In this document: in pieces, positions 53,720 to 64,000 of the stretch
Numbering within the stretch: the stretch's first letter is position 1
How the letters are laid out: every line of letters starts with the position of its first letter
DNA from: Mya arenaria
Lineage: Eukaryota > Mollusca > Bivalvia > Myida > Myidae
Direction: 5' to 3'
Length of the DNA stretch: 64,000 nt
Assembly (NCBI RefSeq): GCF_026914265.1
Contig: NC_069136.1
Coordinates: 19,275,715-19,339,714, forward strand
The notes under the pieces: generated by a model
The model's database searches: none
The model's input: only the letters and a program-made list of their open reading frames with translations
Told to the model about the DNA's origin: nothing
Made by a program: the position numbers and the translations under genes

Positions 53720-54162
53720 TTAAGGGATTAGACACCATATGGTCTCAAAATGGGCAAATACGGTGTGCGTTTTTTAAAACAAGCCTTGAAAAATTAATAC
53801 AAGCTACATGTAGTAAAAAATTGAGGCTGATAACAAATTAAAATAATATTTTATCGCTGTCTTAGCTGAATTTACCCATTTAAAAATAGCGCATACTGGT
53901 TTCCTAGTTTATAAGTGTTTTTATTTAACGTGAAGGTCACATGATTAGTACAGATAATTTACTGGGATTTATGTGGTAGTCAAACCCAGTAAATTTTGCA
54001 TCTGAACAATATGCAAAAAACTGCAACGATTCATGTGTCATAAGCCATGTGATACACCAGTAAGTAAAATTCAATACGTTGTACACAACAATATAAATTC
54101 TGTGAAAGTTTTTACAATTTTTCTTTTTCTTGCAAAGTTATCATCTGGTGTCTAGTCCTTTC
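53720..54162. mobile_element. TTAA-type inverted-repeat element
   Basis: Left TTAA then GGGATTAGACACCATATGG, right TCATCTGGTGTCTAGTCC then TTTC (a changed TTAA). About 443 bp, non-coding, no tRNA-like module recognised. Confidence 0.55.
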
Positions 54163-54279
54163 TAGTCCCAGTTTGTTTTACAATTTCCCTCAAAGTGCAC
54201 AAGTCAATGAGTTAAAAAAAATAAGTTCCAAGTTATCGATGCCCCTTCATATTTTGCACAAGTCGTGCAAGAGCATTAA

Positions 54280-57200
54280 ACTTGACCAATCATTCAAGAT
54301 ATTCACATGAAACTTTGTTCACATGCTCATAGGAACATAATTATGCTTACATGTAGGATGGCCAATATCTATGGGTTTAATAATTGTAATAATGAGCTTT
54401 ATCAGTATAGCAACCTGATGCCCCCAATTATAATGTACTTACTCCTTCAATATATAACCATAGGAACCTGATGCCCCCCCCATTGTAATTTACTTACTTC
54501 TTTAAGATATAACCATTGAAACCTGGTGCAACCCAATAGTAATTCACATACTCACTCAAGATATAACCATAATACCTAATGCCTCAAACAGTAATTTACA
54601 TACCCCTTCAAGATATAACAATTGGAACCTGATGCCCCCAATAGTAATTTACATACTCCTTCAAGATATTACCATAGGAACCTGATGCCACCCATAGTAA
54701 TTCACATAATTCTTCAATATAATACCATTGGAACCTGGTGTCCCCCAAAAGTAATTTACTTACTCCTTCAAGATATAACCATTGGAACCTGATGCCCCCA
54801 ATAGTAATTTACATACTCTTCAAGATATAACCATAGGAACTTGGTGCCACCCAAGAGTAATTTACATACCCCATCAAGATATTACCATAGGAACCTGATT
54901 CCCCCAATGGTAATTTACATATTTTTTCAATAAATAATCATTGGAAACTGGTGCTACCCAATAGTATTTAACATACACCTTCATGATATAACCATGGGAA
55001 CCTGATGTCCCCCAATAGTAATATATCTACTCAGTCAAGATATTACCATAGGATCCTGATGCACCAAAAAGTAATTTACATATTCCTTCAAGATAAAATA
55101 ATAGGAACCTGGTGTCCCCCAAATGTATTTTACTTACTCCTTCAAGATATAACCATTGGAGCCTGATGTCCCCACTTGTAATTTACATACCCCCTCAAGA
55201 TATAACCATTGGAACATGATACACCCAATAGTAATTTACATTGTCCCTCAAGATATATCCATAAGTTCTTGATGCCCCCAATTGCAATATACCTACTCCC
55301 TCAAGATATAACTATAGCAACCTAATGCTCCCCAATTGAAATTTACTAACTCACTCAAGACTTAAACATAGAAGCCTGATGCACCCAATAGTAATTCACT
55401 TACTTTTTCAAGATATAACCATAGGAACCTGATGCCCCAACTCCCTCAAGATATAAACATAGGAACCTGATCCCCCCAATTGCAATTAACATACTCCCTC
55501 AAGATATAACCATAGGAACCTGATGCCCTCAATGGTAATTTACATAATTGCAATTTACATACTCCCTCAATATTTAACCATAGGAACCTGATGCCCCCAA
55601 TTGCAATTTACATACTCCCTCAAGATATAAACATAGGAACCTGATGCCCCTAATTACAATTTACATACTCCCTCAAGATAAAAACATAGGAACCTGATCC
55701 CCCCCAATTACAATTTACATACTCCCTCAAGATAAAAACATAGGAACCTGATGGCCCAAATAGTAATTAACGTAGTCTCATTCTCTCTCTGTGTAATAAA
55801 AGGTACCTGATGTTACTCAGTCCTTCAATACCCTAATAATCATAGGTACCTGATTGCTCCATCAGCAATCTACTTGGTCCTTAAAATCATAAAAACATAA
55901 GAACCTGCTGTCCCCAAACATCAATTTAATCACTCCTTCAATATTTAAAGAAACATTGTAACCTGATACCCTCACCAATAATTTACTCAGTCCTTCAGGA
56001 TTACAATATCAAGATAAACCTATAGGAGCCTGATGCCAACAATTTACTCAGTCCTTCAAGATATAACCATAGGAACCTGATGCCAACAATTTACTCAGTC
56101 CTTCAAGATATACTCATAGGAACCTGATGCCCACAAACAACAATTTACTCAGTCCTTCAAGATATAATCATAGGAACCTGATGCCCACAAACAACAATTT
56201 ACTCAGTCCTTCAAGATATAACCATAGGAACCTGATGCCCACAAATGACAATTTACTCAGTCCTTCAAGATATAACCATAGGAACCTGATGCCCACAAAC
56301 AACAATTTACTCAGTCCTTCAAGATATAATCATAGGAACCTGATGCCCACAAACAACAATTTACTCAGTCCTTCAAGATATAACCATAGGAACCTGATGC
56401 CCACAAATGACAATTTACTCAATCCTTCAAGATATAACCATAGGAACCTGATGCCCACAAACAACAATTTACTCAATCCATCAAGATATAACCATAGGAA
56501 CCTGATGCCCACAAATGACAATTTACTCAGTCCTTCAAGATATAACCATATGAACCTGATGCCCACAAATGACAATTTACTCAGTCCTTCAAGATATAAC
56601 CATAGGAACCTGATGCCCACAAACAACAATTTACTCAGTCCTTCAAGATATAACCATAGTAACCTGATGCTCACAAACAACAATTTACTCAATCCTTCAA
56701 GATATAACCATAGGAACCTGATGCCCACAAACAACAATTTACTCAGTCCTTCAAGATATAACCATAGGAACCTGATGCCCACAAATGACAATTTACTCAA
56801 TCCTTCAAGATATAACCATAGGAACCTGATGCCCACAAATGACAATTTACTCAGTCCTTCAAGATATAACCATAGGAACCTGATGCCCACAAATGACAAT
56901 TTACTCAATCCTTCAAGATATAACCATAGGAACTTGATGCCCACAAATGACAATTTATTCAATCCTTCAAGATATAACCATAGGAACCTGATGCCCACAA
57001 ATGACAATTTACTCAGTCCTTCAGGATCATATAAACATATGAACCTCATTTCAAATATTCAGTCCTTGAAGATCATAAGAGGAATATGATACTCCTTATG
57101 ACAGTTTATTCAGTCCTTCAATATTTTTTACCTAATGAACCTCCTGCCCACCAACAACAACTAACTCAGTCCTTTTACCATAGGAACCTGATCCCCAAAA

Positions 57201-58420
57201 CAACAATTTACGCTGTCCTTCAAGATCATTGTTGCCCTCAGGATCCTGATTCACCGCCAACAACAATTTACTCAAGCCTTCAAAATTTAACCATTTGTAC
57301 CTGATCATCCGAAGTTCCTAACAAGAACAATTTACCTAGTCCTTCAAAATCATATTAACCATAAAAACCTTATCAACCAAACAGCACTTTACCCAGTCTT
57401 GAGCCTGATGCTCCCAGCAACAATATGCTCAATCCCTCAAGATCATAATAAACATAGGAAACTGATGCCCTCAGAAACAGCAATATACTCAATATTCAAG
57501 ATCATAATAAACATAGGAACCTGATGCCCCCTTAAACAGCAATTCACTCAATATTCAAGATCATAATACACATAGGAACCTGATGCCCCCTCAAACAGCA
57601 ATTTACTTAATATTCAAGATCATAATAAACATAGGAACCTGATGCCCCCCTGACAGCAATTCACTCAATATTCAAGATCATAATAAACATAGATACCTGA
57701 TGCCCCCCTGACAGCAATTCACTTAATATTCAAGATCATAATACACCTAGGAACCTGATGCCCCCTAAAACAGCAATTTACTCAATATTCAAGATCATAA
57801 TAAACCTAGGAACCTGATGCCCCCTAAAACAGCAATTTACTCAATATTCAAGATCATAATAAACCTAGGAACCTGATGCCCCCTAAAACAGCAATTCACT
57901 CAAAATTCAAGATCATAATAAACATAGGAACCTGATGCCCCCTAAAACAGCAATTCACTCAAAATTCAAGATCATAATAAACATAGGAACCTGATGCCCC
58001 CTAAAACAGCAATTCACTCAAAATTCAAGATCATAATAAACATAGGAACCTGATGCCCGCTTAAACAGCAATTTACTCAATAATCAAGATCATAATAAAC
58101 CTAGGCACCTGATGCCCCCTAAAACAGCAATTCACTCAATATTTAAGATCATAATAAACATAGGAACCTGATGCCCCCTAAAACAGCAATTCACTCAATA
58201 TTCAAGATCATAATAAACATAGGAACCTGATGCCCCCTAAAACAGCAATTCACTCAAAATTCAAGATCATAATAAACATAGGAACCTGATGCCACCTAAA
58301 ACAGCAATTTACTCAATATTCAAGATCATAATAAACCTAGGCACCTGATGCCCCCTAAAACAGCAATTTACTCAATATTCAAGATCATAATAAACCTAGG
58401 CACCTGATGCCCCCTGAAAC
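54280..58420. repeat. Minisatellite with 53-, 54- and 59-bp unit zones
   Basis: About 75 copies of a unit built on TTCAAGATATAACCATAGGAACCTGATGCCC with TTTACT. Zone A (54.4-56.0 kb) is degenerate, about 53 bp. Zone B (56127-57030) is nearly uniform, 54 bp, 17 units. Zone C (57.4-58.42 kb) is 59 bp, with CTAAAACAGCAATTCACTC and AAGATCATAATAAACATAGG. The 54-bp unit has no stop in several frames, giving long ORFs on both strands (320 and 239 codons) that are artefacts of periodicity. The unit's ATATTCACATGAAACTT-like start near 54290 resembles the dispersed repeat at 59.15 kb, from which it may have grown. Confidence 0.92.
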
Positions 58421-59090
58421 AGCAATTCAATATATTACACAAGTTATTTGATGCCAGCTGACAACAATTTTCTCCATTTTTCCAGAATAAAGCACACTAT
58501 TTTCCTGCCAAAAGCATTTTTTTTGTCTTCCCCAGAATAACTAACACCCTTGTGACTTCCAACACAAACTTTCCCTGTCATAAACAAAAAAGGCACCTGA
58601 AGCCGGCAAACAGCAATTTCTATTTCCCTACCTGGTATAACAACACATGCCTCTATTTTATGTTTATTATTGTATATATGAACTACAGCAGACAGCAAAG
58701 TGTTCCATGTCAATGTTAAAATCACATCAATAAATGCTAATTGGTGAGTAATATTTCATAAAATGAAACTGAGGACCTTACACTGCCATGGACCTTAAAA
58801 ACACATCACACAATCACCAACACCATTCTGTTTAAGTCACATGAAACTATGACATCATATTTACTGCAAAGCCTAATTCTACTTGTTTTAGGATGATGCA
58901 AATTTGTGCTTACATTGAAGCAGTCAATGACATTATTTAAGAAAGGATGTATAACAGTTGACACAATTTTCATTTAAAGAGAGAGAGAGATAATTTCATT
59001 GCCATTATCTATTTATGTGGCTTTTAGCCATTCTGTTGTATCCACATTTTAGCTTGTCTGTTTTTTAATGACAAGTGCTTTATTGTTATA
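58421..59090. other. No gene seen
   Basis: Spacer with a (GA)n run at about 58978-58991. Confidence 0.4.
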
Positions 59091-59094
59091 GCTT

Positions 59095-59690
59095 AGGTAT
59101 CTTCTTTGGCGTCTTTGTGCGAACCTTAAACCTAAGCAATCTCTCATAAACACTTAAGATATTCAAATGAAACTTAGTACACATGTTGTGAGATAAAATA
59201 CACCAATGTTCAATAAGTTCCATATTTGGACTTTAAAAATTATTCGGAACAAAATCATGCACAAACTTTATTTCGGCCAAAACTTTATAACCATTCATCG
59301 ATTAACATAAAAATGTGTGCAGATTTCACTTGATATAAGACGCACTTGTTTAGCAAGGCCCATTACTCTGGATTTGAAAAATGTTGAGTTATGTCCCTTG
59401 ACAGTTAAAAAAAGTGATGCAAAAACCTGAACATGGCCGTTACCTCAAATTCATTAAATATATACAGATGAAACCTTGACCACATGTTACAAATGACAAA
59501 ATGCACATGTGTAGCAATGCTCATAACCTTTTATGAAAATCAATTACTGCCCTTTGATAGTTTGAAAAAGACATGCAAAAACTTTATTTAAGGAATAAGT
59601 TGAAAACCATTTCAGGTGTTAACGTGAAACATTTAATTAACATTATTGATATAATAAGTACGAAATGTTGAGTTTTGCCCCGTATTAATA
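59095..59690. repeat. Degenerate tandem repeat, about 165 bp unit
   Basis: Three to four diverged units share AAGATATTCAAATGAAAC, a CACATGTTG/AATGTGTGC block, TGTCCCTTGACAGTT and ATGCAAAAAC. Related dispersed repeats are common in bivalve DNA. Confidence 0.55.
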
Positions 59691-60480
59691 AAAAAGGATG
59701 AGCGTTCTCTTTTTGTAGATAGCAATGACCTGATAATTGTTTTATTAAGATTTTTGTATCCTCTTTGTAACTACCTTGGTTTCTTTTTTATTCTTTTTTC
59801 TGACAGCCACTGTCTTCTTATACAAAACTGTATTTTGGTTTTTGAACTAGTTGTTGTTATGTTTGCAATTTTTGCATAGTTTGAAAACTTGAATTACTGA
59901 TAGCTGTTACCATAAGTTTTTTAAGGACAGAAAATGGAGTGATAGGAAGAAGAGGCCTGACATGGACATTAGACAGGGTTATTTTACATCATGACAACCT
60001 ACCCGTGCACTAGGCAAGATACACCTAGCAGGAGATAGCTAGGTCTTCATGTATTTGAGCTACAGGATCAGGAATGTTTTTCCCAGGCAAACTATTTACA
60101 GAGGACATCACAGATCATTGTTCGCATATTTGAAAAAGCGTTATATAAAGAAACGTTACGGATGAAAAGGCACATGGATGTGGATAACATGAAGCTGTGT
60201 CTACTTCAAGAGGATGCACGTGCTGCTACAGGATGATAGTGTTCAACATCATAGTGACCTCCTGCCAGTGCTTCCTGATGTCTTTGGTTACATTTGTTGT
60301 TTGTATATCTTTGAAATGTTATATTTGTATTTTTTCTATATTTATTTTTTGTAAAGCAACATTTATTGTGATGATTTTTGTTTGTACCTTTCCTTTTCTT
60401 AGTAAAATGTACTCCCTAGAACCGCTTGTGTATATAAAATTACTTTTAAACATGCAACTATTGCTATGACCTGGGATTGT
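59691..60480. other. No gene seen; edge of satellite
   Basis: Scattered, very diverged pieces of the 76-bp unit (CAGCCACTGTC..., TTTGTATC) appear near 59.75-59.9 kb. The 90-codon hydrophobic frame at 60197 has no support. Confidence 0.35.
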
Positions 60481-63400
60481 TTTAAGCTGTTTGCTATTTA
60501 TTAAGTAACTTCTTACTAGTATATTGTTTTAACTAAATTTGTTTTAAGCTTTTGCTGGCAGCCATGATCTGTGTATTAAGTGACTTTTAACCATTGTCGT
60601 GTTAGCCATTATCTATGTATTATGTTATTTTAAACCAGTTTAATGTAACCTAAAGTAGTATTTGGCTCTTTTTGAGGCAGCCATGATTTTTGTATCAAGT
60701 TATAGTCAAACCTGTATTAAGTGGCCACACGTGGGAAATGATCAAAGTGGCTGCTTAAGACAGGTGGCCACTTAATCCAGGTTTGACATTTCCGCCACTT
60801 TAGCTATATTCAGAGATGGAGTATGTATCTTAACCACCACCTCACACCAAAATCAGTAACATCTGTATCAATATTATCGAAGAAAGTTGAATACAAATAC
60901 ATTTGTATAGATAAAATAACTTCAACTTTAATACTTCAAATTTATAAATAAAATACATAATTAGTTAAATGTCGATACAAGGCATAAACAAAACACACCA
61001 CATATCAGTCTACACATGTACACAACTACACGTACATACGCATGTTTAAGTTCATTTTTTAAAATAGTCCGTACATTATATAAATGTTGATGCAAAGCAT
61101 AAACGAAACACACCACAGATCAGTCTACACATTTACACAACTACATGTAGATACACTTTTTAGTTAACTTTTTCCGATCTTTCGCAGTCAAATTCCTTGG
61201 GAACACTTCTTGCATTACGGCCGTTTTCTAATAACTTGGCCGTGGCCGCGTTAGACAGTTGGCCGCTTAATGCACGTAAACTATATTATATAGTAAAAAC
61301 GTACGGGGGGAATTTGGAGTGGCCCGTTAAGGCAGGTGGCCATTTAAAGCAGGTGACCGTTCAACCAGGTTTGACTGTATTATTGAAATGTTTTGTTGTA
61401 ACCTTTGTTTAATTTTGGCTCCATGATCTGTGTATTATGCAATTATTGAACAGGTATATTGTTACCTCAGTTTGCATTTGGCTCTTTTTGTGGCAGCCAT
61501 GATCTGTGTATTATGTCATTATTGAACAGGTATATTGTTACCTCAGTTTGCATTTGGCTCTTTTTGTGGCAGCCATGATCTGTGTATTATGCAATTATTG
61601 AACAGGTATATTGTTACCTCAGTTTGCATTTGGCTCTTTTTGTGGCAGCCATGATCTGTGTATTATGCCATTATTGAACAGGTATATTGTTACCTCAGTT
61701 TATATTTGGCTCTATTGTGTGGCAGAAATGATTAGTGCGTTATGTCATTATTAAACAGGTATATTGGTACTTCAGTTTGTATTTGGCTCTTTTTGTGGCA
61801 GCCATGATCTGTGTATTATGCCATTATTAAACAGGTATATTGTTACCTCAGTTTGTATTTGGCTCTTTTTTTTGTTGCAGCTATGATCTGTGTTTTATAT
61901 CATTATTGAACAGGTATATTGGTACTTTACTTTGTATATGTCTCTTATTGTGGCCGCCATGATCTGTGTATTATGTCGTTATTAAACAAGTATATTTGTA
62001 CCTCAGTTTGTATTTGGGTCTTTTTGTGGCAGCCATGAACTGTGTGTTATGTCATAATTAAATAGATATATTGGTACCTCAGTTGGTATTTGGCTCTTTT
62101 TGTGACAGCCATGATCTGTGTATTATGTCATTATTGAACAAGTATATTGGTACCTTAATTTGTATTTGGCTCTATTGTGTGGCAGATATGATTAGTGTGT
62201 TATGTTATTAATGAACAGGTATATTGTTACCTCAGTTTGTATTTGGCTCTTTTTGTGGCAGCCATGATCTGTGTATTATGTCATTGAACAGGTATATTGT
62301 TACCTCATTTTGTAATTTGCTCTTTTTGTGCCAGCCATGGTCTGTGTATTATGCCATTATTGAACAGGTATATTGGAATCTAAGTTTGTATTTGGCTCTA
62401 TTGTGTGACAAAACTGATTAGTGTATGTCATTATTGAACAGGTATATTGGTACCTCATTTTGTGTTTGGCTCTTTTTGTGACAGCCATGATCTGTATATT
62501 ATGTCATTATTGAACAGGTATATTGGTACCTCATTTTGTGTTTGGCTCTTTTTGTGACAGCCATGATCTGTGTATTATGTCATTATTGAACAAGTATATT
62601 GGTACCTTAATTTGTATTAGGCTCTATTGTGTGGCAGATATGATTAGTGTGTTATGTTATTAATGAACAGGTATATTGTTACCTCAGTTTGTATTTGGCT
62701 CTTTTTGTGGCAGCCATGATCAGTGTATTATGTCATTGAACAAGTATATTGTTACCTCATTTTGTAATTTGCTCTTTTTGTGACAGCCATGATCTGTGTA
62801 TTATGTCATTATTGAACAGGTATATTGGAATCTCAGTTTGTATTTGGCTTTTTTGTGACAAAACTGATTAGTGTATGTCATTATTGAACAGGTATATTGG
62901 TACCTCATTTTGTGTTTGGCTCTTTTTGTGACAGCCATGATCTGTGTGTTATGTCATTATTGAACAAGTATATTGGTACCTTAATTTGTATTTGGCTCTA
63001 TTGTGTGGCAGATATGATAAGTGTGTTATGTTATTAATGAACAGGTATATTGGTACCTCATTTTGTGTTTGGCTCTTTTTGTGACAGTCATGATCTGTGT
63101 ATTTTGTCATTATTGAACAGGTATATTGGTACCTCATTTTGTGTTTGGCTCTTTTTGTGACAGCCATGATCTGTATATTATGTTATTATTGAACAGGTAT
63201 ATAACTACCTCAGTTTTGCATTTGGATCTTTTTTAGTGGCAGCCATGATCTGTGTATAATGTCATTATTGAACAGGTCTATTGGTACTTTATTTTGTATA
63301 CGGCTCTTATTGTGGCAGCCATGATCTGTGTATTATGTCATTATTGAACAGGTATATTGGAACTTCAGTTAGTATTTGGCTATTTTTGTGGCAGCCATGG

Positions 63401-64000
63401 TCTGTGTATTAGGTAATTATTAAACAGGTATATTGTTACCTCAGTTTGTATTTAGCTCGTATTTGTGGCAGCCATGATTTGTGTATTATTTCATTATTGA
63501 ATAGGTAAATTGGTACTTTATTTTGTATGTGGCTCTTATTGTGACAGCCATGATCAGTGTATTATGTCATTATTGAACAGGTATATTTGTACCTCAGTTT
63601 GTATTTGGGTCTTTTTGTGGGAGCCATGAACTGTGTGTTATGTCATTATTAAATAGATATATTGTTACCTCAGTTTGTATTTGGCTCTTTTTATGACAGC
63701 CATGATCTGTGTATTATGTCATTATTGAACAAGTATAATTGGTACCTTAATTTGTATTTGGCTCTATTGTGTGGCAGATATGATAAGTGTGTTATGTTAT
63801 TAATGAACAGGTATATTGGTACCTCAGATTGTATTTGGTTCTTTTTGTGACAGCCATAACCTGTGTATTATGTCATTATTGAACAGGTATATTGGTACCT
63901 CAGTTTCTATTTTGCTCTTTTTGTGGCAGCCATGATCTGTGTATTATGCCATTATTGAACAGGTATATTGGAATCTCAGTTTGTATTTGGCTTTTTTTGT
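60480..64000. repeat. 76-bp satellite array, runs off the window
   Basis: Unit core: GAACAGGTATATTGTTACCT, CAGTTTGTATTTGGCTCTTT, GTGGCAGCCATGATCTGTGT and ATTATGTCATTATT. About 33 units from 61400 to the end, with older copies at 60480-60700. A variant (GGCTCTATTGTGTGGCAGAT, ATGATTAGTGTGTTATG) recurs at about 62138, 62588, 62964 and 63727, which shows a higher-order structure. ORFs inside are artefacts. Confidence 0.93.
60701..61379. mobile_element. TA-flanked MITE inside the satellite
   Basis: Left TA then TAGTCAAACCTGTATTAAG, right CAACCAGGTTTGACTG then TA. TA duplication and these ends suit the Tc1/mariner group. GTGGCCAC blocks recur near both ends. Inside is a direct repeat of about 100 bp (ACACACCACATATCAGTCTA at about 60993 and ACACACCACAGATCAGTCTA at about 61108). 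Confidence 0.75.

Noticed and set aside
56127..57089. 320-codon ORF on the plus strand and 239-codon ORF on the minus strand
   Set aside because: Both come from a 54-bp tandem unit without stops; there is no start context, splice structure or homology, and the neighbouring 59-bp zone breaks the frame.
54280..58420. Possible CRISPR array
   Set aside because: Units are continuous tandem repeats without unique spacers, and the DNA is eukaryotic.
61400..64000. CRISPR-like repeat-spacer pattern and several ORFs starting with MLPQFVFGS
   Set aside because: The whole 76-bp unit repeats, with no spacers; the ORFs are satellite frames that recur with the period.

Overview
This is AT-rich eukaryotic DNA, most likely from a bivalve mollusc. 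The reasons are intron-rich genes with GT-AG splice sites, AATAAA signals, tRNA-derived SINEs, many small inverted-repeat elements, trinucleotide microsatellites and long satellites, together with Kazal-inhibitor, Ig/FN3-receptor and TRIM-type beta-propeller genes. All assignments come from reading the sequence; no database search was possible, so the species is not identified.

Layout. 1-7.8 kb is a transposon graveyard: a tRNA-SINE, a gag-like fragment, a broken Ty3/gypsy relic on the minus strand (gag, zinc knuckle, protease and RT pieces, interrupted by other elements) and several MITEs. 8.4-11.2 kb holds a small five-exon gene on the plus strand for a secreted two-domain Kazal serine-protease inhibitor. 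14.1-32.7 kb is one 15-exon gene on the minus strand for a single-pass receptor: signal peptide, seven Ig-like domains, one FN3 domain, one membrane helix and a cytoplasmic tail rich in tyrosine motifs. Three of its Ig exons carry a stop codon or a one-base frameshift. All three belong to the phase 1-1 series, so leaving them out would give an uninterrupted reading frame. A TTAA-flanked element sits exactly at its stop codon.

33-42 kb is mostly repeats (a palindromic element and tandem arrays of about 147 bp and 69 bp). 42.1-42.9 kb is the 3' propeller exon of a TRIM-like gene with no upstream exons recognised. 46.4-48.5 kb is a broken LINE. 50-54.2 kb holds nested MITEs, including one hAT-like element with a perfect 8-bp target duplication. 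54.3-58.4 kb is a minisatellite with 53-, 54- and 59-bp unit zones. 59-64 kb is degenerate repeat grading into a 76-bp satellite that runs off the window and is split by a TA-flanked MITE.

The three recognisable genes are unrelated neighbours, not an operon. Protease inhibition, cell-surface Ig recognition and TRIM-type proteins are all common in molluscan immunity, but a functional link here would be speculation. The best leads are the receptor with disabled but skippable Ig cassettes, the exon-fragment tandem array beside one of them, the element inserted at its stop codon, and a class of TTAA-flanked elements that carry an internal tRNA-like module.
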